Assembly: GCA_037074705.1 (NCBI GenBank) | Contig: CM073590.1 | Span: 177,707,246 to 177,771,245, forward strand | Length of the DNA stretch: 64,000 nt | Reading direction: 5' to 3' | Source of the DNA: Zhengitettix transpicula | Taxonomy: Eukaryota; Arthropoda; Insecta; Orthoptera; Tetrigidae | The notes under the pieces: generated by a model | Told to the model about the DNA's origin: nothing | Database searches by the model: none | Seen by the model: the letters and a program-made list of their open reading frames with translations, nothing else | Part shown: positions 11,217 through 22,890 of the stretch, piece by piece | Numbering within the stretch: the stretch's first letter is position 1 | Layout of the letters: the number at the start of each line of letters is the position of its first letter | Program-made: the position numbers and the translations under genes

Positions 11217-12113
11217 TGTAATAGTTGTATTGCCGTTGTAATAATTATGGCCCAGGTATTGCAAACAACAGTCAGTGTGGAGTAAGAATGTGGTGTGCTG
11301 GAGACGTATTGTTGTCGTAATGTATTTGAGGTTTAATGGTCACAATCAGCATAGAATATTAAGTGAAACAGTAAGGTGGAGAGGCTGCATTCATATTCAG
11401 AACAGTAAAGTATAATAGTCAGTTTTCATTAATATCCAGGACAGTAAAGTCGACTGGTACATGTAGGACAAAAATGTTGGAGACGTTTCCGGTGGTCAGT
11501 TGGCCGGAAATTTAGCAAAGTGAAACTAAAGTTGTGTGATGATTTAGGTTGTGAACAGTGAATACCATAATATTTATTTTAAATAACCAGTGAAGCTTAT
11601 AACCAGTGTGGTATAAGAACAGCTCTGATAATCTGGTATGTTAAAAGGTTTTTATTGTAAGCCTTATATAAAAATTGCCTACCGTCAGATTTCATTATAT
11701 TTATTTAGATTTGCCAGAATTTCAAATTTGTTTAGACTTTTTTAAGTTAGATTTTCTTCCAAATTTAATTATTATTTTTGTAACATTTTGGAGATAATTG
11801 AAAATCACTGTAACTATTAGAGGTCTAATAGGCAGCCCTGATGAATTAATAATTTCACTAAAATCTGTAGCAATTCTATAAAAGTTTATGTAGACAATAC
11901 AAACTAAATATAAACTTGTTATACATGTTTTATCTTTAAAAATCGTTAAAATTCATTTATAAATCCCATTCATTAATCACATCGTGGTGGCATTGACAGT
12001 CTACCATTACAGTTAGGGCATCAGTTCTTTAAATTATATCTTTTAAATTACTAATTACATCAATTTGACGCCGCAACGTGAGTTTATTTTATATCATTTA
12101 ATTGTTTATTACA
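11217..12113 (+). repeat. Tentative member of repeat family L (L8)
   Basis: The right end reads GTTTATTACA and abuts an (AT)n tract, like other L copies. Near it lies ATTACATCAATT followed by TGACGCCGCAACGTGAG, the same motif and spacing as in L5 (58637-59722). The left end is taken as TGTAATAGTTGTATTG at 11217 by analogy, and is uncertain. An internal CCGTCAGATTTC word is shared with L3. No coding potential is seen. Confidence 0.4.
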
Positions 12114-12114
12114 C

Positions 12115-12164
<50 letters not shown>
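12114..12164. repeat. Compound (AT)n-(GTAT)n microsatellite
   Basis: Alternating AT to about 12140, then six GTAT units. It borders the right end of L8. Confidence 0.95.
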
Positions 12165-13892
12165 TGTTCTAATGCTTTTTATTAACATTCTTGTGATAAT
12201 TAATGTAATTTAAAATCCAATTATTGTATGTTTGAGAACATAAACGCAATATTATTTCCCATATTTAATATTACAGTGTTTATATGAAATCTGGAGTGTC
12301 CCAGAGGAATAACAAGGGAGTAAAGTATGCTGAATTTTGGCTAGAATGAGATAAATGAATCAATAATAATTGTAGTAGCACTTAGGAGTCTGCGCCCCTA
12401 GAGGCAAAAACAAGTAAGTGAAAGATGAAAGAGCTCGCCTAAGCCCCACTGTCACTGCGGCACCCATACAAATTAACTATTGATTCCTCCCTTTCTGCTG
12501 CGTAATTTAATACACTTAACATCGAGGAGAGATTATAGCCGCTCATGAATTGGAAGCCAAACAAAAGGAAGCTTTACCAGGGAAACAGATATATAACAGC
12601 TTGCTCTATCTGCAACTTGATCCGCGAGCTTTTCTACATGTCCTTCGGTGCAGAAAATACAGTGCACAGGACAGTTATTTCGTATTGAGGTTGATGGAGC
12701 TCACTCGCTGCAATTTTGTAGCGTAATACCAACGTTTTTTACCATTGGTAATAGGATTAGCTTATGTGGATGTATTTGGTTCGCTTCTCAGGCTGGCTTC
12801 ATTTACCAAATAATATCGCTCCAGGTACGTCTTCCTTTATTAGTTGGAAGGTTTACAGTTATAATAAGACGGCTCTATCAGAGACGTCGCCCTAAAACCT
12901 CAACATACTATAAATGCTACGTAAATATGTAATTTATAAAAATGATTTCCAACTATATTTTGATTAATTAGATAAAGAAGTAGCCAATTAAAAAAAGTAT
13001 AGGTGAACACCAATGTGTATGTTACTATGTTCATATTAATCAGAAAAGTCTACAAGAAATTGATCAATCTTGAACAACTTCATGTTGAACAATGAAAGAT
13101 GCAGCGAGTCATATCGTACGAGTAAGAAATATTGAAGAACATGTAGTAATCATGATGAAAAGGCTTTACATAGGACTCATTCACGTCCATTAGTAACGAG
13201 AGTTCAGAACTGGAACATCAGACCACATGAGTCACAAGGAGGAAGACATTCCAAAGAGAGAGAAACATTAATAATAAGTCAGGTGACCAAGTGGATGGCC
13301 TGGGCTTCATTTAGTATATTCTCTCAAACTTGTTACTCTTCGCTTCGTTCCATGTTCGTACTTCTTTGAGTGGAAAAGTCTTCACGCTGATCGGATTCAG
13401 TCAATCCCTTACTTGCTTATGCTGTCTCTACGCTACTTCAACCAAAGTAGGGAAACATTGTACTACGCTCAGTCCACCTGTTGTGTTCCAGAGTCTTCCG
13501 TTTCTGCTCCGGGTGAAAGACTGTATAACCATTTTTGGCGTGTTCCCTTTTCGCCCCCTCCCCCTTCGGCAGAGGAAAAATTTAGAATTAATATATTTAC
13601 TAAGACATTTGAGTTGTCAAGTCTACAATAATAATAAATAGCAGATTTCTTTAATACCTTACAGAATCAAATCTAATTATAAATATTCAAGGAACATTTA
13701 CAAAATACACTAGAATAAATGTACAAGCTAAAATACCCTTCCCTACTCTAGAAACTTAGATAATAATGTAAATCCCACAGGAACTAACTGAAGAATAACT
13801 TAAGGGCCTGAAATTTTCTCACTCCACTTCTACACGCAAATTCCTAAATTTCCTGTCACTATTGAGATTGATAAGACCTAAGAAAATTTGAT
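12165..13892. other. Non-coding DNA with a high-complexity block at 12360-12940
   Basis: No gene recognised. The plus-strand frames 12648-12932 and 13330-13641 are open but carry no recognisable domain. The block 12360-12640 is GC-balanced, unlike its flanks. Confidence 0.4.
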
Positions 13893-13985
13893 TTGATTCT
13901 ATTTATTCCATTAGTCCTCGTATAAAGAAATAGGATACGCCAGTACATAAAATTACAATATAATTATTGGATGCCACAATTGAAA
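13893..13985. repeat. Short dispersed repeat W (possible LINE end), copy 1
   Basis: ATTCCATTAGTCCTC followed by GAAATAGGATACGCC resembles ATTCCATTAGCCCTCTGCAG and AGGAAAGGCAG at 25645-25680, and more weakly 39958-39985. The element is unidentified; only the shared core is supported. Confidence 0.3.
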
Positions 13986-15321
13986 ACAATTAAAAGTTAA
14001 AATAAATATAACTAAAAGTCGGGAACACAAATTTCCCTGTCCGACATAACTAAAAGTACTATGTAGTAGTAAGAATAAAAATTGTTTAACGTTAGAAGGG
14101 TATAATTAAATATTTACAGTATTCCAAAACATTCAATACGCACTAGGTAAAAAAATAAATATTTAGAGAATTAACTGTTACAAAATATTGTAACGCGTGT
14201 ATTTAGGTTTAAGTTTTTCTTTGTCTCGGAAGTGTTGTTTGCCGTGGTCTTGAGAATTCGAAACCAGGCACGTGCGTGGGGGTGGAGGAGATAAATATTT
14301 CCATTCAAGTAATTTCGTGTCCTGTCTCGATTGTTGGCCTCAACGTGACAGAATAGTTAGTCATCGTTGACTACGGAACTGCAGCTGCGTGCTACAAATC
14401 TTGTGACAATGGAAGAATCAGTAAAACTGACGAATTTTTCTGACAATGAAAAAAGTAAAAGAATGGGAGTATATAATGGAGGGGACGGAGATAAGCTTAT
14501 GAAACTGGACAGTTGTTCTGCGCTCACCGAAGCTGGTGGATGTGTTTAAGAGACGCTCCGTAAAGTTGTTGTCTCTGATATAGTTCGAGGCAGAATCGTC
14601 GTGAGAAAGGGGCCACAATTTGTTAGTGACGAGTTCACAGAATAGCACCACAGAATTTAGTAAGACGGCTTGCCAGCATTCAATCCCGGAGGCCGACGCC
14701 TTAGCTAGTGGTCAACCCCTGAGTCAACACTGCACTTAACCCGTTCTGCCGGCTGTGAGATACGGAGACGTCGGTACGAGAGCTACAGCAGGCAACACAA
14801 TACAGAATAGCAGTACGCATTTGGTACGGGCAGCAGATCTCTTCTATGTAAAAACCACAGGTGCCTGAGATAAGAGTTTTCATGTTTAACTTTAATAAAC
14901 TTATATTTCTTTATAAATCAAAATATTTATTTTGATTTAACGTAAAAACCCAGCCCACAAAAATAATTCTTTACAATATGGAATTACGCATCATACAAGA
15001 ATAACCACAAAACCTGATACGTGCACACTAGAAAGAAACACAAACGACGGACAAGTCACTTCACGAACAGAACTACGAGGAATCTGCCCTTCCGTGCATG
15101 AAACAAACTAAGACAAGAGCAGGAAGGACCAAAAGTTATGAAATTAACGGTTTTAGGAGAAGCACATTCAACCATTCTGAAGTATAAATAAAAAATAATT
15201 CATTTCTAGTGAAACGATCAAGAAACTTCTGAACGGAATAAAACGCGCCTTTTATTAAAATCTTTTTACATTGAATCTCAAAACTCTTGTATTTATTACT
15301 GTCCTGTACATCTGGATGATG
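13986..15321. other. Non-coding DNA
   Basis: No gene recognised. The plus-strand frame 14367-14549 (60 codons) is followed by stops in all frames and has no motif. Confidence 0.45.
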
Positions 15322-16165
15322 ACTATTATATAAAATATCCCTTGCTAGAGAAATACTCGTCTGATAGAGAGCAAGGCGATACTGAACGATTTCTAGTCAC
15401 AATCGTGAGACTCATCATGAACCGATTCATGTTCCGTTTTACGAACTTTAAAATTTCGTGAACGATTGGTAAAGTTAATATTCGCAAACTTTTGAAAAAA
15501 AGATTTAAAACCAGATTTATAACCGTATTAGAAACAATTATAATATCACGCTGTGTCAGCTTGAATATTTCAATGCTCCTGGAGCAATTGCCCCAATTCG
15601 TAATGCCATAACGCTTAAGGGAATGAAAATACGCAAAGTACGCCATTTTCCTTGTGTTGATGTCAACATGTTGCATTGAGTCAATAACAGGCCGAGGTAA
15701 GTTTCCCAGCAAGCAGATCTACATGGTGAGTCCACTTCTAATTACTATCAATATGAAGAGCCAGAAAAGGCTCCTCAGCCGAGAACTTGTCAAGGAGGTT
15801 GTTACTACCGTCCGCTGAGAACTGGACAAACTTCGTCTCATATATTTAGTGACAATTTATTAACTATAAACCACACATTTATTTTGTCCAGAGTGATTTC
15901 TACGTTACTAACAAAATTATCAACATTTTTATAGGTAACACATAGATAATTTATTTAAGAGGAAGTACGAATCCTGGAAGGCCATTAATATAGAGAATGA
16001 AACGTAAAGGTTCAAGAATCGAACCTTGAGGAACACCGCAAGTAATTAATTCCCAATCAGATAAATGCATATGCCCATCTTTCAGAACAATTCTCCATTC
16101 TCCATTCAAGTTCCGAGTGAGACGTTTGAATCGATTTGCAATAATCGTGTAATTTTGCACATAAT
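15322..16165 (-). pseudogene. Degenerate non-LTR retrotransposon (Jockey-like LINE) reverse transcriptase
   Basis: Minus-strand reading from 16160 gives DWELITCGVPQGSILEP and FILYINGLP, the conserved reverse-transcriptase block before the catalytic FADD motif. After several stops and frame changes, 15860-15712 gives words such as TKFVQFSA, EEPFLALHID and HHVDLLAGKL. The frame 15712-15326 then gives MAYFAYFHSLKRYGI, NWGN and ILTLP, the thumb and C-terminal region typical of Jockey/RTE-type LINE polymerases. The catalytic FADD block itself is not recognisable. An active protein would copy LINE RNA into DNA at chromosomal nicks; this copy has many stops and is dead. The clade is inferred from pattern only. 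Confidence 0.82.
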
Positions 16166-17300
16166 GCGATTAAATTTCAGCCGTTATTGTTTAAGTCGTG
16201 ATCTACTGTTTTACATTATTTTAATCTATTATAGAAAACAAGTTTATTACTCTCAATAACTTTAGTGCAACTCACTCTTTTTTTGAACAAATAAAATATA
16301 CATAAGCGATCTGATTATGCAGGGTTCTCGCTATTTATCGTTTTATTAAGCCTATTTTTCTGCGTAGTAGGTATCAATGAACCCGAAATCAATGGAAGAA
16401 CGTATTAAACCATTTACCCATCCGTAACTACAGTGCTTATTGAAACAAATCTCTAATCCATGAATTGAAATGTGAAATTGCAATTTCAAAATTAATAATT
16501 ACGTACGTGAAAAATCAACAACATAAGTCTAAGTTTGTGTCACTAACAATTAATTCAATGCACGCTGTAGGGAAAAACAGTCCTCGAATTTTAAATATTT
16601 TAATCGCATCAAAATTTATAAAAGGCATGAAAATGTATTTAATTTTATAGTAACAAACAGACCGCGTTATTTAAATGCGAAACTTTTAAAGGACCAAATA
16701 ATCGATAACTAGAAAAGATAACAAACCACAATTGACTTATGGAGTTCATTATGACGATTTAAAAATAAATTGTTTCTGACTGTACATGTAAAGTGTGTGA
16801 AAATTTCAACCGTGTAGTGTTTGTTCAAAATTATGTCGTCCGTTTTGGAGGGTCTGAGACTTTGTTTGGTTTGGTTCGCCAAGCTATCGATCTAACCCGC
16901 ACATGCTGCATGAATTATATATTATGCTACAGTTCGATAAGTCACTGCAGATTGTTCAGAGGGTTTTTCTTGACGCTCGAAGCACTTTTCTAGTATCGAC
17001 GGTCGGAAAGATCATTCAAAAATTGTAATTACTGAGGAACTCGAGCATGAAACTCAAATAAGTAAGTCTAGGTTCGAAAATTGTTGACTGTGGAGTAGTA
17101 ATACCTGGTCTTCCGATAATACTAAAAGATTTGCTATTAATAGTAACGATGAAAGTAATGGCTAGTAAAAATTACTATAAATGTTATCATACGGAAGACG
17201 GCAAAGAATAATTGAACCACTAAAGCACAGTTTGTGAAAGACTTTTTTTTGTTTCTGTAAGTGCGACCACCGAGGGACCGACATTAAGCTACTGACAGTA
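16166..17300. other. AT-rich non-coding DNA
   Basis: Nothing recognisable on either strand. It may contain further unrecognised LINE remains upstream of the RT fragment. Confidence 0.4.
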
Positions 17301-17500
17301 TTTTTTTTATTGATTTATTTATAATCGATTGACATCTCCGGTCACTAGTGACTCTTTATGAATATCCATTTTTCCTTATCAGCGGACTAGCTGACGAGAG
17401 CTTCTCTCACGCACACAAACATCCAGCCCTCGCCGGGATTCGAACCCGGGATCTGTCATGCGAGGTAGTCTTGCAGACTCCAACACCCAAGAAATAGGCA
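17301..17500 (-). mobile_element. tRNA-derived SINE, copy S2
   Basis: On the minus strand: GTCTGCAAGACTACCTCGCATGACAGATCCC, then GGGTTCGAATCCCGG (a near-perfect Pol III B box), then GCTGGATGTTTGTGTG, ending in an A-rich tail (ATAAATAAATCAATAAAAAAAA, complement at about 17307-17330). Word order matches S1 at 6640-6800. The minus-strand open frame 17407-17673 spans this SINE and the next hairpin and is not a credible gene. Confidence 0.78.
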
Positions 17501-17598
17501 ACAGTTTTTACGTGCACAGGACTGTTTCTGCAAGTATGACTTTCAAGACGAATGGAAATCAAAAGACACGCTTTTTTGGGAGCATTATCATCTTGGAT

Positions 17599-17742
17599 AA
17601 AAAGTTCTCGGTTTTCACACGGGTATAATATATTAAGACGCGACGTTTCGACGACTAAAAGTTCTGTCGTCATCGTCAGCTTTTAGTCGTCGAAACGTCG
17701 CGTCTTAATATATTACACCCGTGTGAAAACCGAGAACTTTTT
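17599..17742. repeat. Inverted repeat, 63-bp arms, 18-nt spacer
   Basis: Arms 17599-17661 and 17680-17742 are reverse complements with one mismatch; the spacer is 17662-17679. On the minus strand 17679-17637 reads CTGACGA, a GACGAC/GTCGTC stem, GAAAC, then GTC. This is the order of conserved parts of a hammerhead ribozyme core (one bulged base in the stem). The element may be a pair of inverted ends of a Penelope-like or similar retroelement; that part is inference. Confidence 0.9.
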
Positions 17743-18154
17743 AACCAACAATTACAGTCTTCAATCTTTGATCATTATCATATTTACTGGGCTGGCACCT
17801 TGAATGAAAAGCTGATATTGGTGTGGAGTCGGGACTGGATATTAATTGGGTGAAGACAGTCGCGAGAAGTATTGTTTTGAGAATCTGAGAGGATCATCGA
17901 GGTAAAAAAACAACTAATTTCATCACCCCAATCCAAGAGACTTCAACTGCTAAGAGACATCAGCTACGCTATATATCGCTAGGAATGCTTTCGATGGACA
18001 CAAAATTAAAGTTAACCCCAGGTTCTTTGAATTTCTATACTCTCACTTATCCAAGCGCTTGACTATTCTATTAAAATTCTTAATGTCACAAACATATTTT
18101 TTGAATTGGATGGGAGACGTGAAAGCCTGAGGGAGCTGCAGGCAGAATCATTCT

Positions 18155-18605
18155 GGAGAGACGGAGAGGGCTACCTTTGGGGATGCCTTCTCCTCTCTCC
18201 GTTTTTGAACGACACCTCGGCTTGTTTTTGAGAGGTGTATTTCAATTGAGCATACGGTAAGAGTTGTTCTCTGTTCCCACCGGAACAGTCGGCCAGCTGC
18301 CTCCTGAACTGGTCGAGGCACAGAGAAGCGAATGCTGCGGCCCCACAGAAAACCCCTATCCAACCATCGGAATGACGTGGAACAATTACCAAGTGCCCGA
18401 CCTACCTGATGCAGGTTTTCAAGGGTTTGTTTTGCATCACTTTTAGGCGAATGCCGAGTAGGATCCCTGAACTATAGCCTGGGGGCCCTAGTTAACCCTT
18501 CCTCTACCATTCCGCATAATCCCTTTTTCAAATCTCTTTCTATCCTATTAAAGGGGATTTGCCACCGTGTGGATTACCCTCATGCAACCTGTTATCCTAA
18601 AAAAG
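18155..18605 (+). repeat. Repeat R, copy 2
   Basis: Shares GGCTACCTTTGGGGATGCCT, CATACGGTAAGAGTTGT, CAGTCGGCCAGCTGCCTCC and the 3' end CATGCAACCTGTTATCCTAAAA with the cluster at 8.1-9.1 kb. The 60-codon central frame persists (18264-18446, GTVGQLPPELVEA). It lacks the twin hairpins. Confidence 0.8.
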
Positions 18606-18809
18606 GACATATTTTGTGTGTTTTTAAATTAAGTATAACTTTCTTATTTCTTTGTATTGTGATGATACTCTCTACTCATATATAAACCTCACTTAAATAC
18701 ATTAATTACATCAGTAATTATTTTAAGGAAATTTAAATAATATTGGACAACAAAAATAAATTCTTTATATATTTATTTACCTGTCATTTGATTATGACTA
18801 TGTATGTTT

Positions 18810-19159
18810 ATAAATAAACAAATACACGACCTTACGTCAAAAAATTTTGTTCAGAGACAACACATTAAATAAACGACGTTTCGTCATTTTTTAGGACCTC
18901 TTCAGGCTTTATTAATTTAAAAATAACATAATAATTTATAAAGATTTCAACGAAGAATTACAATAATATTTTAATTTCCAAAATTGTTGGTAAAATTAAA
19001 ATAATTTAAAAAGTGTTTAAAAATTTTATAATTATGTTATAACTTTATAAATTATAGGTAAAACGTGAAGAGGTCCTTAAAAATGTTGAAATGCCGTTTA
19101 TTTTATATGTTAATAAACATAATTTTCTGACATAAGGCCGTCTTTTTGTTTATTTATAT
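18810..19159. repeat. Long-inverted-repeat element (about 350 bp)
   Basis: Imperfect inverted arms of roughly 115-150 bp. Left arm: ATAAATAAACAAATACACGACCTTACGTC ... AGGACCTCTTCA. The right arm is its diverged reverse complement ending TGTTTATTTATA at about 19158. The minus strand of the left arm (18905-18875) reads CTGAAGA, GGTC-loop-GAC, GAAAC, GTC, a hammerhead-like core. The right arm (plus strand, 19064-19096) holds a decayed version. No coding frame. It could be a MITE or the inverted terminal pieces of a Penelope-like element. Confidence 0.78.
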
Positions 19160-20822
19160 TATTTTGAATGTCAGATATATTTTTCAATAATTAATATGAA
19201 TTTTACTTATGCTAATAAATTTTGGGTTTACTTTGTGATAGGTAAACTAGGATAAATGTGGTAGCAAATCTTGCGTGGAACATAACTTCATTTTCAGTAT
19301 AAGAACGGTGATAGATAATGACTTATCCTTCGATAAAAAAAACAGTGCTAAAGAAAACAATTAATTTTAATGAAACAGTAATTATTTAAATTTATTTATC
19401 CATTGTTAAAACAATTTACGGATCAGTAATTACTACTCCTGTGCTAGTAGACTAATTAATTCCCACACACTCTCTCCTACTTCTAATCAATCACTGCCGT
19501 TTACGTCTTTCCCAGAAAGCGTCTTGTGAATGGATTTTATTGACCCTAAGATCTTTAACAGAGCCTTGAATCGGAAATACTTTTCAGCTCGTGGCGTACC
19601 GAGTGCCCGTGTTCATTACCATTTTTTTATCATACGAGAGGAAAGAGAAATCACAAATAATAGAGGTCGAGAGAATAAATCATGATTGTCTTGAGCGAGG
19701 GAATCACTATCAGATCTACGGCAAACGTTTTGACATGGCCCTACTTAATTCAGACAGCTCTTCTCGCCGGATCCGATACCGTGAGAATACTTATGCTGCA
19801 GATTGAAGATGTTGGAGTGCCTTCGTCGCTGCTGCTTCCCCCAGAGACAATCGATCAAGTATTATCAGATTGCTGCTGATTTTTAATTTCTTCTATGCCT
19901 TACAATTTTGATAGACAGATCATTTGTAAGCTTTATTTCTTCTTTTTAAGTGACTTAATTTGATCACTTATTGCTGTTCTGTATGCTCCTTATAATAACA
20001 AATTTTAATTAACTAATTTTTTTTCCAATCATTAAAAAAATAATTTGAACCTTTTATTATGCATTCAGACTACTGTAGCTAAAGTTATAATATATAAAAC
20101 AAAAAATCTAGCAGTGTTCAGCAGATCATGCTTATTTTTGGAATGAAGGAAATTTGGTACACTATGTATATATAGTTAGATAGATACATATTACACTTCA
20201 TGTTGTACTCTCATGGAGCACTTTATCAAATGAATTCGTTATAGTAAAAATTACTTTTATTTTTACAATAATACATTTTAAGTTCTTACAAGTTTTGTGG
20301 TCATGTAAAAAGCCTATTATATCAATTAAAAAGGAATTTTATCAGACGTGGAGTGATAGATTTGATATCTATCTGAAAGCAGTTATGTTCAAGAAATATT
20401 TCGTGCCAAATAATGTCACTCTTCCCACCTCTCGGTGGTAAACAAACTGAATCAAATTTTAGTTGCGCGTTGCATTCAGGAAGGTGCGGTCTAATCGTTC
20501 GAGTGTACTATCCAGACCGGCGGAGTTTCTACTCAGACTGACGGAAAGTGAAGTACTGGAACGTTCTGAGAGGTGAAAAGAACGTATGATAATGAGAGTT
20601 GACTCATATGGACCCACCACCCGTAATCATACTAATCAGGTGAATAAACAAATGCACATTATCAGTCTCGTTATTTGACTCTCAACGTATGCAAGTTTAA
20701 TATTGAGTAAACTGTTATACCTGAATTATTGTGTAAATCACGTGCTATAAATACAAATTTCAGTTTTATGACACTAATTTACTTTTCTTATTTACTTCAA
20801 AATGAATTTTAAGTTTCACAAT
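19160..20822. other. Non-coding DNA
   Basis: No gene recognised. 19440-19880 is a more complex block with two overlapping short open frames (19591-19806, 19682-19879) that show no motif. Confidence 0.4.
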
Positions 20823-20835
20823 AATATATATATAT
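20823..20835. repeat. Short (AT)n tract left of L1
   Basis: About six AT units immediately before the TGTAGTAATTGG start of L1. Confidence 0.85.
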
Positions 20836-21910
20836 TGTAGTAATTGGTAATTAAGGCACTGTTCTAATTGAAAATTTGAATTGTAGAGGACTCATTATTG
20901 GTGGATATAGCGGACGCCGCAACAAACCGGCAATGCAAAAAAAGTATTGTTGATCGGTCGAGAAGGTTTTACGCGCTCAAAAATTTACGAGACGAACGAA
21001 CAGTTGGGCAGCGGACAGAAAGTTGAACAGAGTAAAAGAACGAACAGTTGGGCAACGGACAGCAAGTAGAACAGAGTAAAGGAACGAACAGTTGGGCAGT
21101 AAACGACGAGATGTACAGATTAAAATTCTAATTCACGAAAACTTGAACAATCTTTGTCAGTCAGCAGTGAAGACTGAAAGGTCTAGTTTAAAGAACGAGA
21201 AAGTGTTCCAGTAACCAGTACGCTGTTATATCAAAAATGCAGAAACTGAACTAGTCTTCAGTCAACAGACAAAACAAACGAGGTGCATTTTCAACAAAAA
21301 TCCACGAGATCTACAAATCCAGGTTGCAGTAAATCATCGAGAATCGACAAAGTTATTTTAAACCAACTAACAAACTACGCTAATTAGAGTCTGTGAACAT
21401 TTAGAGTCTGTGAGTAATTAGAATCAGTGATATCCCCAAAATTGTGCACGAAAAGTTAAAATGAGACCTGGGCTGCCGTAAGTAGAAAGAAAACTTTAAA
21501 ATCATTGTAAACCACGTTTAAAAGATAAACGTCAGATCTTTCTTTAATTATCGATAAAATGAGATCTTTAATTATTCAGATCATTCTTTATTTCTTGATA
21601 AAAATTGAAATTGTTTAAATTCAATCTTTGGTATTATTTCTTCAGCAACAAATGTCTATGTTCAGATGCATTGATTCCCATATAAAGCAAATGTAATTCT
21701 TGTGATTTTGATTATATAAATTCTGCCATTATCAAACCCAGTTCAAGACCCTGAGATCCCAAATATTTTGTGATTTGAATACTTGTTTTAAAATTGTTAA
21801 TAAATCTTGTTTAATAGTTTTCACGTAATAGTTCTTTTCATTTAAAAACGCCACATAGTTCATATCTTGAATTATTGTGAAAAAGATGCAAGCTATGTAT
21901 ATAAATTATT

Positions 21911-21913
<3 letters not shown>
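20836..21913 (+). repeat. Repeat family L, copy L1
   Basis: 1,078 bp, beginning TGTAGTAATTGGTAATTAAG and ending AATTATTACA, flanked by (AT)n on both sides. Near-identical stretches occur in L4 (57701-58630), for example GCGGACGCCGCAACAAACCGG, GTGCACGAAAAG and AAGACCCTGAGATCCC. It holds a 44-bp internal tandem repeat. No convincing open frame. The TG...CA ends and size would fit a solo LTR, but a TIR transposon is also possible. Confidence 0.88.
20999..21100 (+). repeat. 44-bp minisatellite inside L1 (2.3 units)
   Basis: Units start at 20999, 21043 and 21087 with AACAGTTGGGCA. L4 has only a single diverged unit at this place. Confidence 0.9.

Positions 21914-21957
<44 letters not shown>
21914..21957. 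repeat. (AT)n microsatellite between L1 and L2
   Basis: About 22 uninterrupted AT units. It is the only DNA between the two oppositely oriented L copies. Confidence 0.97.
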
Positions 21958-21960
<3 letters not shown>

Positions 21961-22852
21961 AATAATCAATTAAATGCGCTAATTAAATAAAAGAATTAAT
22001 TATTCACAAACAAAAGATTTATTTTGTGGCAAATAATTTAAAACAATTACAAATTTAAAATATTAGATCTCAGGGTCTTCACTGTGTTTGATAATGGACA
22101 CATCAATTATATTTAAAATCTTATTAACGAACAAATCACAATTAAAAGAAAAGAAATTTACTTGACAATTAAGCTCGAACGAAATTTAATATGAGACCGA
22201 AATCTGACTTCTATCTTTTAATTACGTTTACATGATTAATTATTTTGTAACTTGTTACTCACATCTGTCCAGTTGGTTCCAGAATACTTTTCGTTATCGA
22301 AAAACACTTCACAGATTTTTCACTGATCTAATCAAAATTTATAGGATGTCAGGAACTCGGATGATCCTCCCTTTTATTGTCAGCTACCTGTTGACTGTTT
22401 GCCTTAGGTGAATTCTGCTTGCGTTAGGTGAATTCCGTGGTCTGTAGATTTGCCAGTCTTTACTGCTTTGGACTCAAACCGAAAGTTTACTATTTCTGGC
22501 CGGCTGTGGACACAAAACTGCTTTTACTTAGCAAGTTTCGACGTTATGCTTCCGTGAATGTTTTACTTTGTCCTCAGAAATGTCCAGGCACCACCCAACT
22601 CTGTTAAATTCTAATCGCCAACTCTGTTGAATTCTTGTCACCAACGAACAGTTATACACTGACGATGTCTTTCCGCGAACTGAACTCTCGTCTTGAGTTT
22701 TGGCGCGCATACGCTATTTTCGGACCTCCCGACAAAGGAACAGAGCTGGGGTACATTGTCGCTATGTTCTGGAAACTACGCCGCTACTAAGGATTTCTCA
22801 AACAATTTAAATTTTTATGTTCAAACAATTCATGTCCTAATTAATTGGCATT

Positions 22853-22855
<3 letters not shown>
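21958..22855 (-). repeat. Repeat family L, copy L2
   Basis: 898 bp in minus orientation. Read on the minus strand it begins TGTAATGCCAATTAATTA at 22855 and ends TTGATTATTACA at 21958. It shares AAGACCCTGAGATC, GTCAGATTTCGG and CAGCTCTGTTCCTTTGTCGG with other copies. The 5' end is of a second subtype, also present in L5 and L7. Non-coding. Confidence 0.88.

Positions 22856-22889
<34 letters not shown>
22856..22889. repeat. (AT)n microsatellite between L2 and L3
   Basis: About 16 AT units separate L2 and L3. Confidence 0.97.

Positions 22890-22890
<1 letters not shown>

Noticed and set aside
13330..13641. 103-codon ORF as a gene
   Set aside because: Two overlapping frames are open in the same strand and neither shows a known motif.
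17430..17500. Functional tRNA gene (GGGTTCGAATCCCGG)
   Set aside because: The B box is good but no acceptor stem or full cloverleaf closes around it, and a second copy with an A-rich tail exists, so it is a SINE head.
20836..21913. L as a clearly proven solo LTR
   Set aside because: TG...CA ends and size fit, but the target duplication cannot be seen in (AT)n, and the primer-site-like motif lies inside some units, so the class is left open.
21914..21957. AT tract as a replication origin or centromeric satellite
   Set aside because: Simple (AT)n occurs about a dozen times here and no supporting structure is seen.
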